64,000 bases of DNA from Brevibacillus laterosporus DSM 25 (GCF_002706795.1 NZ_CP017705.1:1367501-1431500), one strand, 5' to 3'; positions 26,712 through 35,808 are shown, counted from the stretch's first letter. The notes: generated by a model not told the origin, from the letters alone. A program made the numbers and translations.

Positions 26712-27206
26712 TTAACGAAGCCGCATATTCTGCTTACCTCGTTTTTTATCCCAATATGGAAGGACCAATCGATCTAACCCAAAGTAGCCGGCATTACGAC
26801 CAGCAATTAAAATAAACGTGGTTAATAAAATCAAGTATGGATTAATACTTACTGTACCACTAAATAAGAATGCGTAATTCATAGAAATTCCCATTAATCC
26901 AGCGAATGTGGTTAACAGCCCTAGTAATAACGCAAGTCCTACCAGGAATTCTCCCCAAGGAATTAAGAAATTGAAAAAGGAAGCACCCGGTAATGCGAAA
27001 TTTTCCAGAAAAGCAGCCCACCAGCCTTGAACAGAAGGATGATCACCAGACGCTTTTTCAATCGCTCCTTTTAAGAAGCCCTCAGTTGCAAAGCCTCCAC
27101 CACTTATCTTGCCCCAACCAGAGGTAATCCACGTATACCCCAAATAAAGACGAACCAATAATAAAACTACTGAAGCACTTTGAGATTGTCGTAGCCAAGC
27201 TACCAT
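26712..27206 (-). CDS. DoxX family membrane protein
   Basis: The 164-residue protein has four membrane segments in the DoxX pattern: VLLLVRLYLGYTWITSGWGKISGG at the start, NFLIPWGEFLVGLALLLGLLT in the middle and ILLTTFILIAGRNAGYFGLDRLVLP at the end. DoxX proteins are small quinone-linked or redox-related membrane proteins with no general role. The start at 27206 is preceded by AAAGGAGTGG; the frame to 27287 has no site. It seems to be single. Confidence 0.78.
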   Translation of the reverse strand: MVAWLRQSQSASVVLLLVRLYLGYTWITSGWGKISGGGFATEGFLKGAIEKASGDHPSVQGWWAAFLENFALPGASFFNFLIPWGEFLVGLALLLGLLTTFAGLMGISMNYAFLFSGTVSINPYLILLTTFILIAGRNAGYFGLDRLVLPYWDKKRGKQNMRLR

Positions 27207-27456
27207 ACACACCACTCCTTTTTTCTCTGTAAAAAGCTTTTGGTTTCTACTGCAAGTTCTCTCTCCCACTATGCAACCAATTAACACTTGCTAGGTTATA
27301 ACTTTTCTTTCTACCTTTATCATACCCGTACTTCCTTATTTACACTGGACACTTTTGGATATGTAGGCTGTTTGTCAAAGCTCCTTGAGCAACAAATGAA
27401 CATTACAAGATAGGGCTGTTATTCTTCTTAGCAAGTACCGATAAACACTACTTCCA

Positions 27457-28005
27457 CTAGTCTTTTAGACTCAGACCTTCCGCGCCAATCAGTTCTCTTT
27501 TCCTACTGTTATGCTTTGCTACCCGTTGACTTAGTTCCGTTACTTGTAGCAAGATATTGGTTTTGATGGTTATATTCTGCACAGCGAGAAATAATTCCTT
27601 TATTTCCCGATGTGCCTCTTGTAGCATTTCATATATCAATGTAATCGTTATTCCCTGTTTCAAGGCTGGGTTCGTCGTTTCATTTTCGTTTAGATTCAAT
27701 GGTTCTACAAGAGTGGTATATGCTCGGATTTCTAGTTGAATCTTTCTAACGGCTTGCTTGCAATCATGCCAGATGACAGCTGATTTCTCCATTAATTGCT
27801 TCACAGTCTCTTCCATAGCCAAAAAAACTCCATTGTTGTGTTCGTTTACCAGTTCACTATTCAACATAGTCTGCTTGGCCAATCGCTGTGTTTCTATTGT
27901 TATTTTAGAAATGTCCAGCAAGATTTTTTCTAATGCCTGAATATCGTAATCACATTTTTGACTATTTGCAGCATGCGATAGATTATTCTTTGTTTGACAC
28001 TCCAT
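27457..28005 (-). CDS. Hypothetical helical protein
   Basis: I do not recognise this 182-residue protein. It is almost wholly helical, with long amphipathic stretches (DIQALEKILLDISKITIETQRLAKQ and AHREIKELFLAVQNITIKTNILLQVTELSQRVAKH) that suggest a coiled coil, and a central linker NENETTNPALKQG. No membrane segment or signal peptide is seen. The TIKTNILLQ wording slightly recalls chemoreceptor signalling helices (IxxQTNLLALN) but the match is weak. An AAGGGAG site is rather far (14 bases) from the ATG. It may be a protein-binding adaptor; no function is claimed. Confidence 0.55.
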   Translation of the reverse strand: MECQTKNNLSHAANSQKCDYDIQALEKILLDISKITIETQRLAKQTMLNSELVNEHNNGVFLAMEETVKQLMEKSAVIWHDCKQAVRKIQLEIRAYTTLVEPLNLNENETTNPALKQGITITLIYEMLQEAHREIKELFLAVQNITIKTNILLQVTELSQRVAKHNSRKRELIGAEGLSLKD

Positions 28006-28098
28006 TCGTGTAATAGTGTCTCCCTTCCTAACTTCTTGTATATACGTTATGTATCGAAATTTCTGCTGAACAAAAATAGGGTCAATTTACACAAAAAA

Positions 28099-28148
28099 TA
28101 AAAACACCAGGTATATCTGAAGTTTCACCTGATGTTTTTATTTTTTTA
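28099..28148. terminator. Terminator after the ribose operon
   Basis: AAAACACCAGGT and ACCTGATGTTTT pair across a 14-base loop, with T-runs on both strands. On the minus strand it follows rbsB by about 25 bases. Confidence 0.7.
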
Positions 28149-28172
28149 GCAAGCTTTGGGAGCACGGGGTAG

Positions 28173-29108
28173 CTACTTTTTAATTAACTCCAAATCAACT
28201 GGGATAAACTCATCCACCTTTTCACCCTTGGATACTTTAATAGCAGTCTCTACAGCTTTTTTACCGATTTCAGCCGGTTTTTGGGCAACTGTTGCCGCTA
28301 GTTTTCCATCCTTTACAGCTGTGACAGCATCATCAGTAGCGTCAAAGCCTACTACCTTCACTTCTTTTAAACCAGCTGCTTCTATTGCTTGTAGGGCACC
28401 CAAAGCCATTTCATCATTGTGGGCAAACACAGCCTGGATGTTTTTGTTTCCTTGCAAAATGTTTTCCATAACGCTCATGCCTTTAGCACGATTAAAATCT
28501 GCTGGTTGGGTAGCTGTTACTTTTAGACCATCTTTATTGTCTACAGCATTGTGGAAGCCTTTACCTCGATCACGTGCTGCCGAGGAACCCGGAATACCCT
28601 CCAGTTCAACCACGTTTCCTTTCCCACCTAAAGAATCTAGTATGAACTGACCAGCCATTTCTCCACCTTTCACGTTGTCGGAAGCGATGTGTGCAGTTAC
28701 TTTTCCGCCTTCCGCGGCACGGTCCACCGTAACTACTGGAATGTTCGCTGCATTTGCTGATTCAACTGCTGTGGAAATGGCTGCGCTATCGGTTGGATTA
28801 ACCAAAATGACATCCACTTTTTTCTGGATTAAATCCTCGACTCCGCTTATTTGTTTAGCGGTATCATCCTGAGAATCTACGACAATCAGATTTACCCCTG
28901 CGTCTTTGGCCGCCTTTTCTGCCCCTTCTTTAAGCGTTACAAAGAATGGGTTATTTAAAGTAGAGATAGAGAGCCCGATGGTGACACCTTCTTTTTTCGC
29001 ATCAGGGGCTGGTGCCTTGTTGTCCTCTAAGCTGGATTGAGTTGAACAACCTGCTAGTACAGATAAAAGCATAGTTGATGCCAATGCTACTTTCAGGTAC
29101 TTCTTCAT
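28173..29108 (-). CDS. rbsB: Ribose ABC transporter substrate-binding lipoprotein
   Basis: The 311-residue protein starts with a lipoprotein signal peptide (MKKYLKVALASTMLLSVLAGC, lipid-attached cysteine at 21). The mature part is a type I periplasmic-binding fold with GLSISTLNNPFFVTLKEGAEKAAKDAG, DSQDDTAKQISGVEDLIQKKVDVILVNPTD and AHNDEMALGALQAIEAAG, all classic RbsB blocks. It delivers ribose to RbsAC from the outer face of the membrane. AAAGGAGAGG precedes the ATG at 29108; the frame to 29132 is not needed. It is the last gene of the operon. Confidence 0.92.
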   Translation of the reverse strand: MKKYLKVALASTMLLSVLAGCSTQSSLEDNKAPAPDAKKEGVTIGLSISTLNNPFFVTLKEGAEKAAKDAGVNLIVVDSQDDTAKQISGVEDLIQKKVDVILVNPTDSAAISTAVESANAANIPVVTVDRAAEGGKVTAHIASDNVKGGEMAGQFILDSLGGKGNVVELEGIPGSSAARDRGKGFHNAVDNKDGLKVTATQPADFNRAKGMSVMENILQGNKNIQAVFAHNDEMALGALQAIEAAGLKEVKVVGFDATDDAVTAVKDGKLAATVAQKPAEIGKKAVETAIKVSKGEKVDEFIPVDLELIKK

Positions 29109-29136
29109 GTCGAAACCTCTCCTTTTTCTCATACAT

Positions 29137-30087
29137 TTATTTTTTAGAACGATCTAACAAAACAGCAATCAGAATGACTGCCCCTTTGGCTACCAGTTGA
29201 TAGAAGGATGATACATTCAACAGGTTTAGACCGTTGTTGAGCACACCGATAATCATGGCACCGATTAAGGTACCAACAATCCAGCCTTTACCGCCAGAGA
29301 GACTAGTTCCCCCTAGAACAACTGCTGCAATGGCGTCTAGCTCATAGGATGTACCTGCCGTTGGCTGAGCAGAGTTAAGGCGTGAGGTCAAAATAATACC
29401 CGCTAAGGATGCAAACAGACCGCTGATAGAATACACCCAGATTTTTACCTTAGTGGTAGAAACCCCTGATAATCTGGTTGCCTCCTCATTGCTTCCTAAA
29501 GCGTAGACATGACGACCAAATGTCGTATGTTTTAAGATGAAATACAATGCGACAAAGGAAAGTAACATCCAGATCACCGGCATCGGAATCTGTAAAAAGA
29601 AGCTTTTTCCTACCATTCCGAAGCTATCTGGCAGTCCTGTAATTGGTTTTCCCTCTGTATAAACAAGTGTCAATCCTCGAAAAACAGTCATGGTTGCCAA
29701 TGTCGCGATAAAGGGAGCTACATTTCCCTTTGCAACTAAAATCCCATTGAATGCACCCATTACCAGACCTGCCAATAATCCAACCACGATTGCTAGGAAT
29801 GGATCGCCACCACTAGCCATCATCCCTGCTGACAACGCACTTGATAAAGCCAAGGTAGAGCCTACTGATAGATCAATACCACCTGTTAAAATAACAAAGG
29901 TCATTCCAAATGCAATCAATGCATTAATTGATACCTGGCGTAGCACATTAAAAATATTACTTACCGTTAAAAAATCAGAGCTGACGATGGACAGTATAAT
30001 CACTAACAGAAACAGTCCCAGTAACGGGCCCATTTGTTGCAAAAAATTACCCTTAAACGTAAGCGTCGGTTTCGCTTGTGCTTGCAA
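29137..30087 (-). CDS. rbsC: Ribose ABC transporter permease
   Basis: The roughly 316-residue protein has eight or more membrane segments with the BPD_transp_2 pattern: NVLRQVSINALIAFGMTFVILTGGIDLSVGS, SGGDPFLAIVVGLLAGLVMGAFNGIL and AAVVLGGTSLSGGKGWIVGTLIGAMIIGVLNNGLNLL (as successive blocks). It forms the membrane channel for ribose with RbsA. The start is taken as TTG at 30087, eight bases after GGAGGAGG; the frame opens further upstream inside rbsA. The chosen start overlaps the end of rbsA by 35 bases. Confidence 0.88.
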   Translation of the reverse strand: MQAQAKPTLTFKGNFLQQMGPLLGLFLLVIILSIVSSDFLTVSNIFNVLRQVSINALIAFGMTFVILTGGIDLSVGSTLALSSALSAGMMASGGDPFLAIVVGLLAGLVMGAFNGILVAKGNVAPFIATLATMTVFRGLTLVYTEGKPITGLPDSFGMVGKSFFLQIPMPVIWMLLSFVALYFILKHTTFGRHVYALGSNEEATRLSGVSTTKVKIWVYSISGLFASLAGIILTSRLNSAQPTAGTSYELDAIAAVVLGGTSLSGGKGWIVGTLIGAMIIGVLNNGLNLLNVSSFYQLVAKGAVILIAVLLDRSKK

Positions 30088-31585
30088 TTGAATGACCTCC
30101 TCCTGTTGCCGCGTGCATAATGATTTCCTGAGTAGCTTCCTCCCGTGAGAATTCACCCGTCATTTTTCCTTCATGCATAACGATAATACGATCGCTCATT
30201 CCTAAGACTTCTGGCAATTCTGACGAGATCATGATGATTGCTACACCTGCCTGTGCCAAGCGATTCATCAAATCATAAATCTCTTTCTTAGCTCCAATAT
30301 CCACACCGCGCGTCGGTTCATCTAAAATTAAAATTTTTGGAGCAGTTGCCAGCCATTTGCCAATAACAACCTTTTGCTGATTGCCCCCACTCAACGAACC
30401 AACCCTCTGCTCACTGCTATGCGTTTTAACTAGCAATTTATTAATCGTCTCATCTGCTAATTGCTGTTCCTTCTGCTTGTGAAGGACCCCTAAGGATGAA
30501 AGGCTGGACAGATTAGGTAACGCTATATTTTCACGAACGGATAAGGAAAGGACCAAGCCTTCCTCTTTTCGGTCTTCTGTTACAAAGGCAATCCCTGCCG
30601 CAATCGCATCCTTGGGCTTGTTTATGGTTACAGACCTGCCTTCTACCTTAATACTTCCTGACTCCAGCCGTTCGAGTCCAAAAATAGCTTTAGCAACTTC
30701 CGAACGCCCTGCTCCCATTAATCCGGCAAATCCCAATATTTCGCCAGCTTGTACTGCAAAGGAGACATCAGCCAGTTTTCCTTTAACCGACAGGTGATCT
30801 ACTCGCAGCTTCTCTTCGCCAAGTGAAACATCCACCTTGGGGAAGCGATCTGTAATTTCTCTACCTACCATCATTTTGACCAGCTCATCCATGCTAGTCT
30901 CAGCCGTTACTTTCGTGCCAACATACTGACCGTCACGAAGAACGGTGATGCGATCGCTGACCTGAAAGATTTCCTCCATCCGATGCGAGATATAAATCAT
31001 ACCTACTCCTTTATTCTTGAGGGCAAAAATCACCTCAAACAAGGCATCGATTTCACGATTGGTAAGAGCTGCGGTTGGTTCATCTAGTACAAGGATGTCC
31101 GCTTGCAATGAAAGCGCTTTAGCAATTTCGATCATTTGTTGCTGACCAACTGATAAATCTCCCACTTTGGTATCAGGATCAACTTGAATGCCCAATTGGT
31201 CTAAATATATCTTTGCTTCCTGACGTAGCTTTTTCCAATTGATAAATTTGGTTTTTCCATACGTAAATTCGCGTCCCAAGAAGATATTTTCGGCAACTGA
31301 TAAATGGGAAATCAGGTTCAATTCTTGATGAATAATCCCAATTCCCAGTTCAGCAGCCAATTTCGTAGTCATCTCAGGTACCGACTGACCTTTGACCGTG
31401 ATAGTACCGCTATCTTTGGTATAAATACCACCAAGGATTTTCATAAGAGTAGATTTACCTGCTCCATTCTCACCCATTAGCGCTACTAGTTCACCTGGGC
31501 GCACTGTCAACTCAACCTGATCGAGTACTTTGACACCGGGAAACGACTTGCAGATGCCCTTCATTTCTAACAATAAATCTGTCAT
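30053..31585 (-). CDS. rbsA: Ribose ABC transporter ATPase (two ABC domains)
   Basis: The 510-residue protein carries two ABC domains. In the first are Walker A GENGAGKST (about 38-46), signature LSVGQQQMIEIAKAL and Walker B ILVLDEPTAAL; in the second the P-loop is degenerate (GLMGAGRSEVAKAIF) as is usual for RbsA, with LSGGNQQKVVIGKWL and ILILDEPTRGVDIGA. It energises ribose uptake through RbsC. AGGCGGTG precedes the ATG. It sits between rbsD and rbsC. Confidence 0.93.
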   Translation of the reverse strand: MTDLLLEMKGICKSFPGVKVLDQVELTVRPGELVALMGENGAGKSTLMKILGGIYTKDSGTITVKGQSVPEMTTKLAAELGIGIIHQELNLISHLSVAENIFLGREFTYGKTKFINWKKLRQEAKIYLDQLGIQVDPDTKVGDLSVGQQQMIEIAKALSLQADILVLDEPTAALTNREIDALFEVIFALKNKGVGMIYISHRMEEIFQVSDRITVLRDGQYVGTKVTAETSMDELVKMMVGREITDRFPKVDVSLGEEKLRVDHLSVKGKLADVSFAVQAGEILGFAGLMGAGRSEVAKAIFGLERLESGSIKVEGRSVTINKPKDAIAAGIAFVTEDRKEEGLVLSLSVRENIALPNLSSLSSLGVLHKQKEQQLADETINKLLVKTHSSEQRVGSLSGGNQQKVVIGKWLATAPKILILDEPTRGVDIGAKKEIYDLMNRLAQAGVAIIMISSELPEVLGMSDRIIVMHEGKMTGEFSREEATQEIIMHAATGGGHSIASTSETDAYV

Positions 31586-31600
31586 ACGTTCACACCGCCT

Positions 31601-31996
31601 TTAAAAAGTAACTCCAGCTTCTAAAATCACATTGGCATATGGCGTGCACTCTCCGGTACGTATGATCGCTTTCGCTTCATTCGTCCGTTTTTTAAATTCT
31701 TCATGACTGATTATGCTCTCTTCTACATGAGGAAGCTCCTGTTTCATTTTTTCATAAAGAGCAGGGCTAACCTCGATCATCTCGTTCGCATAGTGGATAC
31801 GCTCCACCTGCATTTCTGCTAATATCACTTGCAACACATCCAGAAAGCTTGGTAGCCCCGCCTTGAGAGCCACATCGATTCGCTGTACCCCATCTGGGAT
31901 CGGCAGACCCGCATCGCAAATGACAATGCGGTCTGTATGTCCCAGCTTACTGATGATAGTCGAAATTTCACTATTCATGATCCCGATTTTCTTCAT
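31601..31996 (-). CDS. rbsD: D-ribose pyranase
   Basis: The 131-residue protein matches RbsD: MKKIGIMNSEISTIISKLGHTDRIVICDAGLPIPDG at the N-terminus (histidine 20 of GHTD and D28 in the active site region), LPSFLDVLQVILAEM and EFKKRTNEAKAIIRTGECTPYANVILEAGVTF at the end. It interconverts pyranose and furanose forms of ribose for RbsK. The start was placed at 31996, preceded by AAAGGGTG, rather than three codons upstream. Confidence 0.92.
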   Translation of the reverse strand: MKKIGIMNSEISTIISKLGHTDRIVICDAGLPIPDGVQRIDVALKAGLPSFLDVLQVILAEMQVERIHYANEMIEVSPALYEKMKQELPHVEESIISHEEFKKRTNEAKAIIRTGECTPYANVILEAGVTF

Positions 31997-32081
31997 GTTT
32001 CTCACCCTTTAGCTGTGCAAGAATTTCCTTAGCTGTAGCTGTAGCTGTCGCTACCCTAATCTATAGCGACTAGCATGTAAA

Positions 32082-33029
32082 CTAGCACTTGGATTGAAAA
32101 GCTAGCACTTCCTTCATTGTCGGCATTCCCTGTTGTGCCCCTAACTTAGTTACGGCAAGCGCTGAGACAACACTCGCAAACTCAACAGCTTCTGGAATGC
32201 TTTGTCCAGAGGCTAGCGCATAAGCGAGCCCTGCGTTATAAGAATCTCCAGCTCCTGTGGTGTCGACGACCTGAACTTTATGACTAGCGATCGTCCCAAA
32301 TGTCTCACCATTTATTAAGTAGGCAGAACCTGTAGATCCAAGTGTGGTAACGACGTGCTTCACTCCTTTTGCATGAAGTGCTTTCATGGCAACAGGCAGT
32401 GTATTTTCTTGGTCTGTCGCTTGGTCTGTTGCTTGGTCTTGTTCCATCCCCGTCAAGAGATATAATTCTGATTCATTGGGTGTCATCACATCGATGTAAC
32501 CAAATAATTCATCTGGAAGCTTCTGCGCTGGAGCTGGATTTAAGATGACCATTTTACCGGCTTCTTTGGCGAGCTTTGCCGTATAAACAACCGTCTCGAT
32601 GGGAATTTCCAATTGCAGTAGCACGATGTCTGCCGCCTTCACCGTATCAGCATGCAGATCAACATCTGCCATAGAGGTATGAGCATTGGCACCCGCTACT
32701 ACAATAATTTGGTTATCTCCTTCTGCTAACAAAATAGATGCGATCCCAGTAGGAGCATTTTCAACACGTTTTATCGTATTGACCTGAATTCCTTCCTGCT
32801 TCATCGCTTTCACCAAGGAATCTCCAAATGCATCTCTCCCCAAGGAACCGATCATGGCAGTGTGGGCTCCTAGACGCGCAGCAGCAACCGCTTGATTCGC
32901 TCCCTTACCCCCAGGGATAAAATGTACATGATCTCCGCTGATTGTCTCCCCCATTTTTGGCTGACGCGGGGCTTCTACTACAACATCCATGTTAAGACTG
33001 CCAATGACAGCTATTCGTAGTGGTTTCAT
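32082..33029 (-). CDS. rbsK: Ribokinase with a short internal repeat
   Basis: The 315-residue PfkB kinase has the glycine motif VIGSLNMDVVV, GGKGANQAVAAARLG (about 39-53) and the catalytic VDTTGAGDSYNAGLA (about 249-263). It phosphorylates ribose to ribose 5-phosphate. An unusual insertion, EQDQATDQATDQEN at about residues 196-209, arises from a 12-base tandem repeat and sits before the helix that precedes the ATP site. It overlaps rbsR by four bases (ATGA). Confidence 0.92.
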   Translation of the reverse strand: MKPLRIAVIGSLNMDVVVEAPRQPKMGETISGDHVHFIPGGKGANQAVAAARLGAHTAMIGSLGRDAFGDSLVKAMKQEGIQVNTIKRVENAPTGIASILLAEGDNQIIVVAGANAHTSMADVDLHADTVKAADIVLLQLEIPIETVVYTAKLAKEAGKMVILNPAPAQKLPDELFGYIDVMTPNESELYLLTGMEQDQATDQATDQENTLPVAMKALHAKGVKHVVTTLGSTGSAYLINGETFGTIASHKVQVVDTTGAGDSYNAGLAYALASGQSIPEAVEFASVVSALAVTKLGAQQGMPTMKEVLAFQSKC

Positions 33030-34033
33030 CCCAATGGCTCCCTTCTGGTTGAACTGCGCTCAATAAAGATGGGCTCTAGTTCAAACACACTCGGTACTAG
33101 TTTTGTACTCTCTATTTGCTGGGTTAGTGTAAGTGCCGCTAGCTCCCCCATCTCGTAGATCGGTTGAGCTACCGTTGTTAATTCTGGAATCGTCATCGAG
33201 GCTAGGGCAATGCCATCAAAGCCGCATACCGCTACATCTTCTGGAACCCTTCTGCCTAGTTGATTTAATCCTTTTAGCACCCCAATGGCCATTAAATCAT
33301 TACCTACAAAAATGCCATCAATATCTGGATGCCTTCTCAGTAATTCTTTAACCGCTTCCTGTCCCCCATTTAATTGAAAATATCCCGGTTCCATTAAGCT
33401 TGGCGAATACCAAGCGAATCCTTGAACACTTTCTTCATAGGCAAGCATTCTCTCTCTGGCAGTAATTAATTCTTGTGGACCATAGATATGTCCAATTTTG
33501 CGACAGCCCTGCTCCACTAAATGAGCCACAGCTTCCTTTGCCCCCACATAGTTGTTACATCTAATGACAGAGCAATGTTGATTCTCTGGAGCACGATCCA
33601 TGACCACCAAGGGAATCTGATCCTGTTGCATCTTTTGGATGTCTTCACTCCTTAAAGTTTGAGAAGCGATAATGATGCCATCAATATATTTTTTCTTAAG
33701 AACTTCAATATATGTTTTTTCCTTTTGCCCCTGATCATCAGAGTTACATAAGATAACCGTATATCCTAATTCTCTAGCTTTGTCCTCCACACCACGCGCC
33801 ATTTCTGAAAAAAATGGGTTCGTGATATCCGGCAAGATAAAAGCAATCGTACTTGTTCGCTTACCCGCCAAGCCTCGCGCCACCGAGTTAGGTTCATACT
33901 GAAGCTGTTGAATTGCTTTTTCAACCTTGCGACCTGTCTCTACATTCACATAACCCGTTTTGTTAAGCACACGAGAAACAGTTGCCACAGATACACCTGC
34001 CAGCTTTGCTACATCGCGAATCGTTGCCATCAT
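33026..34033 (-). CDS. rbsR: LacI family ribose operon repressor
   Basis: The 335-residue protein begins with the LacI headpiece (ATIRDVAKLAGVSVATVSRVLNKTGYVN) and carries the sugar-sensing domain with TIAFILPDITNPFFSEMARGVEDKA, DGIIIASQT, GCRKIGHIYGP and VAVCGFDGIALASM. It is first in the rbsRKDACB order known from B. subtilis, so it should repress the operon until ribose or its phosphate binds. Two palindromic sites upstream fit a LacI-type operator. Either of two adjacent ATGs could be the start. Confidence 0.9.
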   Translation of the reverse strand: MMATIRDVAKLAGVSVATVSRVLNKTGYVNVETGRKVEKAIQQLQYEPNSVARGLAGKRTSTIAFILPDITNPFFSEMARGVEDKARELGYTVILCNSDDQGQKEKTYIEVLKKKYIDGIIIASQTLRSEDIQKMQQDQIPLVVMDRAPENQHCSVIRCNNYVGAKEAVAHLVEQGCRKIGHIYGPQELITARERMLAYEESVQGFAWYSPSLMEPGYFQLNGGQEAVKELLRRHPDIDGIFVGNDLMAIGVLKGLNQLGRRVPEDVAVCGFDGIALASMTIPELTTVAQPIYEMGELAALTLTQQIESTKLVPSVFELEPIFIERSSTRREPLG

Positions 34034-34062
34034 ACGTCACTCCACATTCGTTAACCATCTAA

Positions 34063-34080
34063 TGTGTAACCGGTTTCACA
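34063..34080. promoter_or_regulatory. RbsR operator candidate 1
   Basis: TGTGTAACCGGTTTCACA is a near-perfect palindrome 30 bases upstream of rbsR; its core TGTAACCGGTTTCA recurs at 34153. The form resembles LacI/CcpA-type operators. Confidence 0.65.
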
Positions 34081-34150
34081 TAAATTACATAAGACCATAC
34101 AAATTTTAGAAATACATGCATAAAATCTCGTAGTATTCAGTTTATTCAAA

Positions 34151-34168
34151 TCTGTAACCGGTTTCATA
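34151..34168. promoter_or_regulatory. RbsR operator candidate 2
   Basis: TCTGTAACCGGTTTCATA repeats the 14-base core of the first site 88 bp away, a spacing that would allow looping between the two. The rest of 34034-34355 shows no gene; only the degV terminator at 34303 was found. Confidence 0.6.
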
Positions 34169-34302
34169 ATCTTACAACACAAATATACTCGCTCACAGAT
34201 AGGGTGTCAAGCGAAAGTGATTACTGGTAGAAACTGCCTTTGTAACTACCATCCTGTCCCCTAAAATCATAAGTTGTAAAAATAACGTGGCATAAAACAA
34301 AC

Positions 34303-34327
34303 AAAAAAGGAGCATATCCGCTCCTTT
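34303..34327 (-). terminator. Terminator after degV
   Basis: On the minus strand AAAGGAGC and GCTCCTTT form an 8-bp stem with a six-base loop, followed by TTTGTTTG. Confidence 0.75.
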
Positions 34328-34355
34328 CAATACTCATGAATATACTTTATTCTGA

Positions 34356-35201
34356 CTATTCATTAATCCATGATAGTGCTACTGTCCCTTGCCCAGCATG
34401 TGCACCAATCGTTGAACTAATAGGTCCAATAATAATTTCTAAATCGTCATACTTCTCTTTGATTCGCTTTTTGAGAGCTTGAGCTTTTTCCACTACGTTC
34501 CCATGTAGAATCTGTACGTTCTTAATCTTTTGTTTCTGCATTGCTTGATCGAGTTGTGCTAGCATGCACACAATTGCTTTGTTTTCGGTTCGGATTTTTT
34601 CATAGACTTCAAAAATACCATCTCTGATACGTAGAATTGGTTTGATCTGGAGTAGATTGCCCATGAAGAACTGTACTCCATTCATTCGTCCCCCACGATA
34701 AAACTGATCAAGACTTCCAAGGAGGATGTAGCTTTCCGCTTTCTCAGCGATAAGACGCAACGAACTAGCGATCTTCTCTGGTGAAGCTTCCGTTTTCGCC
34801 ATTTCCATTCCTTGTAAAATCATATGTGTAATCGGATAGGACATCGTTTTTGAATCTACGACTTCTACGGGGAACTCCGCCATCGCTGCAGCGCTATGGC
34901 TAGCATTGAGTGTTCCACTTAACTTACTCGATACATGTACAGCAATCGCACAATCATATTTTTGTTTTAGGGTCTCATATAGCTCCACAAACTTGCCCAG
35001 CGAAGGTTGAGAGGTCTTCGGAACTTCTCGAGTATTCTCGATTTTTTCGTACATTTGCTCAGGCGTCATATCGAGGCCATCGCGGTAGGTACCGTCGGAG
35101 AAAATAATTTCGAGTGGCACAACATAAATATCGTGCTTCTCCCGAAGGTCAGCCGGTATATAAGCCGTACTGTCTGTTACCCAGGCAATTTGTTTTTTCA
35201 C
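34356..35201 (-). CDS. DegV family fatty-acid binding protein
   Basis: The 281-residue protein shows DegV blocks: IAWVTDSTAYIPADLREKHDIYVVPLEIIFSDGTYRDG at the N-terminus (as two strands), TSQPSLGKFVELYE (about 59-72), SSKLSGTLNAS and GNLLQIKPILRIRDG, and it ends GAHAGQGTVALSW. DegV proteins bind a fatty acid; in Firmicutes they partner fatty acid kinase FakA for uptake of exogenous fatty acids (FakB role). The partner is not in the window. It appears to be a single gene. Confidence 0.85.
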   Translation of the reverse strand: MKKQIAWVTDSTAYIPADLREKHDIYVVPLEIIFSDGTYRDGLDMTPEQMYEKIENTREVPKTSQPSLGKFVELYETLKQKYDCAIAVHVSSKLSGTLNASHSAAAMAEFPVEVVDSKTMSYPITHMILQGMEMAKTEASPEKIASSLRLIAEKAESYILLGSLDQFYRGGRMNGVQFFMGNLLQIKPILRIRDGIFEVYEKIRTENKAIVCMLAQLDQAMQKQKIKNVQILHGNVVEKAQALKKRIKEKYDDLEIIIGPISSTIGAHAGQGTVALSWINE

Positions 35202-35369
35202 TGAAACGCTCCTTTATGTTCAAGAGATATAAGTAAAATTATATATCCTTCTCTATCTGTTTCCTATGGCCTATTTCTTAGAGGAGTGAACACTTTCTCT
35301 CAACATGTTCACAATTTGAGCTGAGCTTTTATTTGTTTTTTAGTAATGTAGAGTACTTCTATAAAATAA

Positions 35370-35663
35370 AAAATATATTTTGGCAATTTTGTAACCTTTG
35401 CTGATATTTGCCGACTATTAGATAGAAAATCAGCAACCCTTTTAAAAGTAATTTTGGGTGAAGATTTCAAAAAGTATAAAGCTAGTAAGACCTCGAAAGA
35501 TAATAGCTGGGACGCCGTTACCTACACGCGCTATGAAAATGAAATGCCCGTGTTTGATGACTTTTATGTAGTGGGTGTAAATACGAAGGGTGTTACCTAT
35601 GTAAATGCTGGGGATGTAGAACCACATACTAAAATCCCGCTTCTCAATGAGCCGGGATTTTAG
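35370..35663 (+). pseudogene. Orphan gene 3' fragment ending in a hairpin
   Basis: An open frame without a good start runs from 35370 (after a stop at 35367) to a TAG at 35661. Its later part looks coding (KASKTSKDNSWDAVTYTRYENEMPVFDDFYVVGVNTKGVTYVNAGDVEP), with strand-like YYxxGVNTKG wording. The only early start is TTG at 35454 with no ribosome site. The stop codon lies inside the 3' arm of a hairpin (35628-35664), so the last codons are read from terminator sequence. I read it as the tail of a lost gene fused to a terminator; the family is not recognised. Confidence 0.4.
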
Positions 35664-35664
35664 T
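35628..35664. terminator. Strong hairpin at the end of the orphan fragment
   Basis: ACTAAAATCCCG and CGGGATTTTAGT pair perfectly over 12 bp around a 13-base loop. The T-run is within the stem rather than after it. Confidence 0.5.
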
Positions 35665-35744
35665 ATGGGAACCTTTTCCTATGCCGTAATTAATCCCCTT
35701 CCTTACATCAAAAATTCTAAGTAACAATTTTTCAATTCCTTCGC

Positions 35745-35781
35745 AAAAAAGACGTCAATCCCTTTTTGAGAATTGACGCCT
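35745..35781 (-). terminator. Terminator after hutI
   Basis: On the minus strand GGCGTCAAT and ATTGACGTC pair (9 bp, one G-T) around a 12-base loop and lead into six T. Confidence 0.75.
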
Positions 35782-35808
35782 TTCATTCAATCTTATTCTA
35801 TTTCAGTT

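Noticed and set aside
27457-28005. Chemoreceptor-like signalling protein
   Set aside because: One TIKTNILLQ segment recalls chemoreceptors, but the hairpin tip and other conserved residues are missing.
28156-28650. 164-codon plus-strand frame
   Set aside because: Antisense to rbsB, whose identity is certain.
32018-32060. AGCTGT short tandem repeats near rbsD
   Set aside because: Only about three imperfect units; no sign of a CRISPR or regulatory array.
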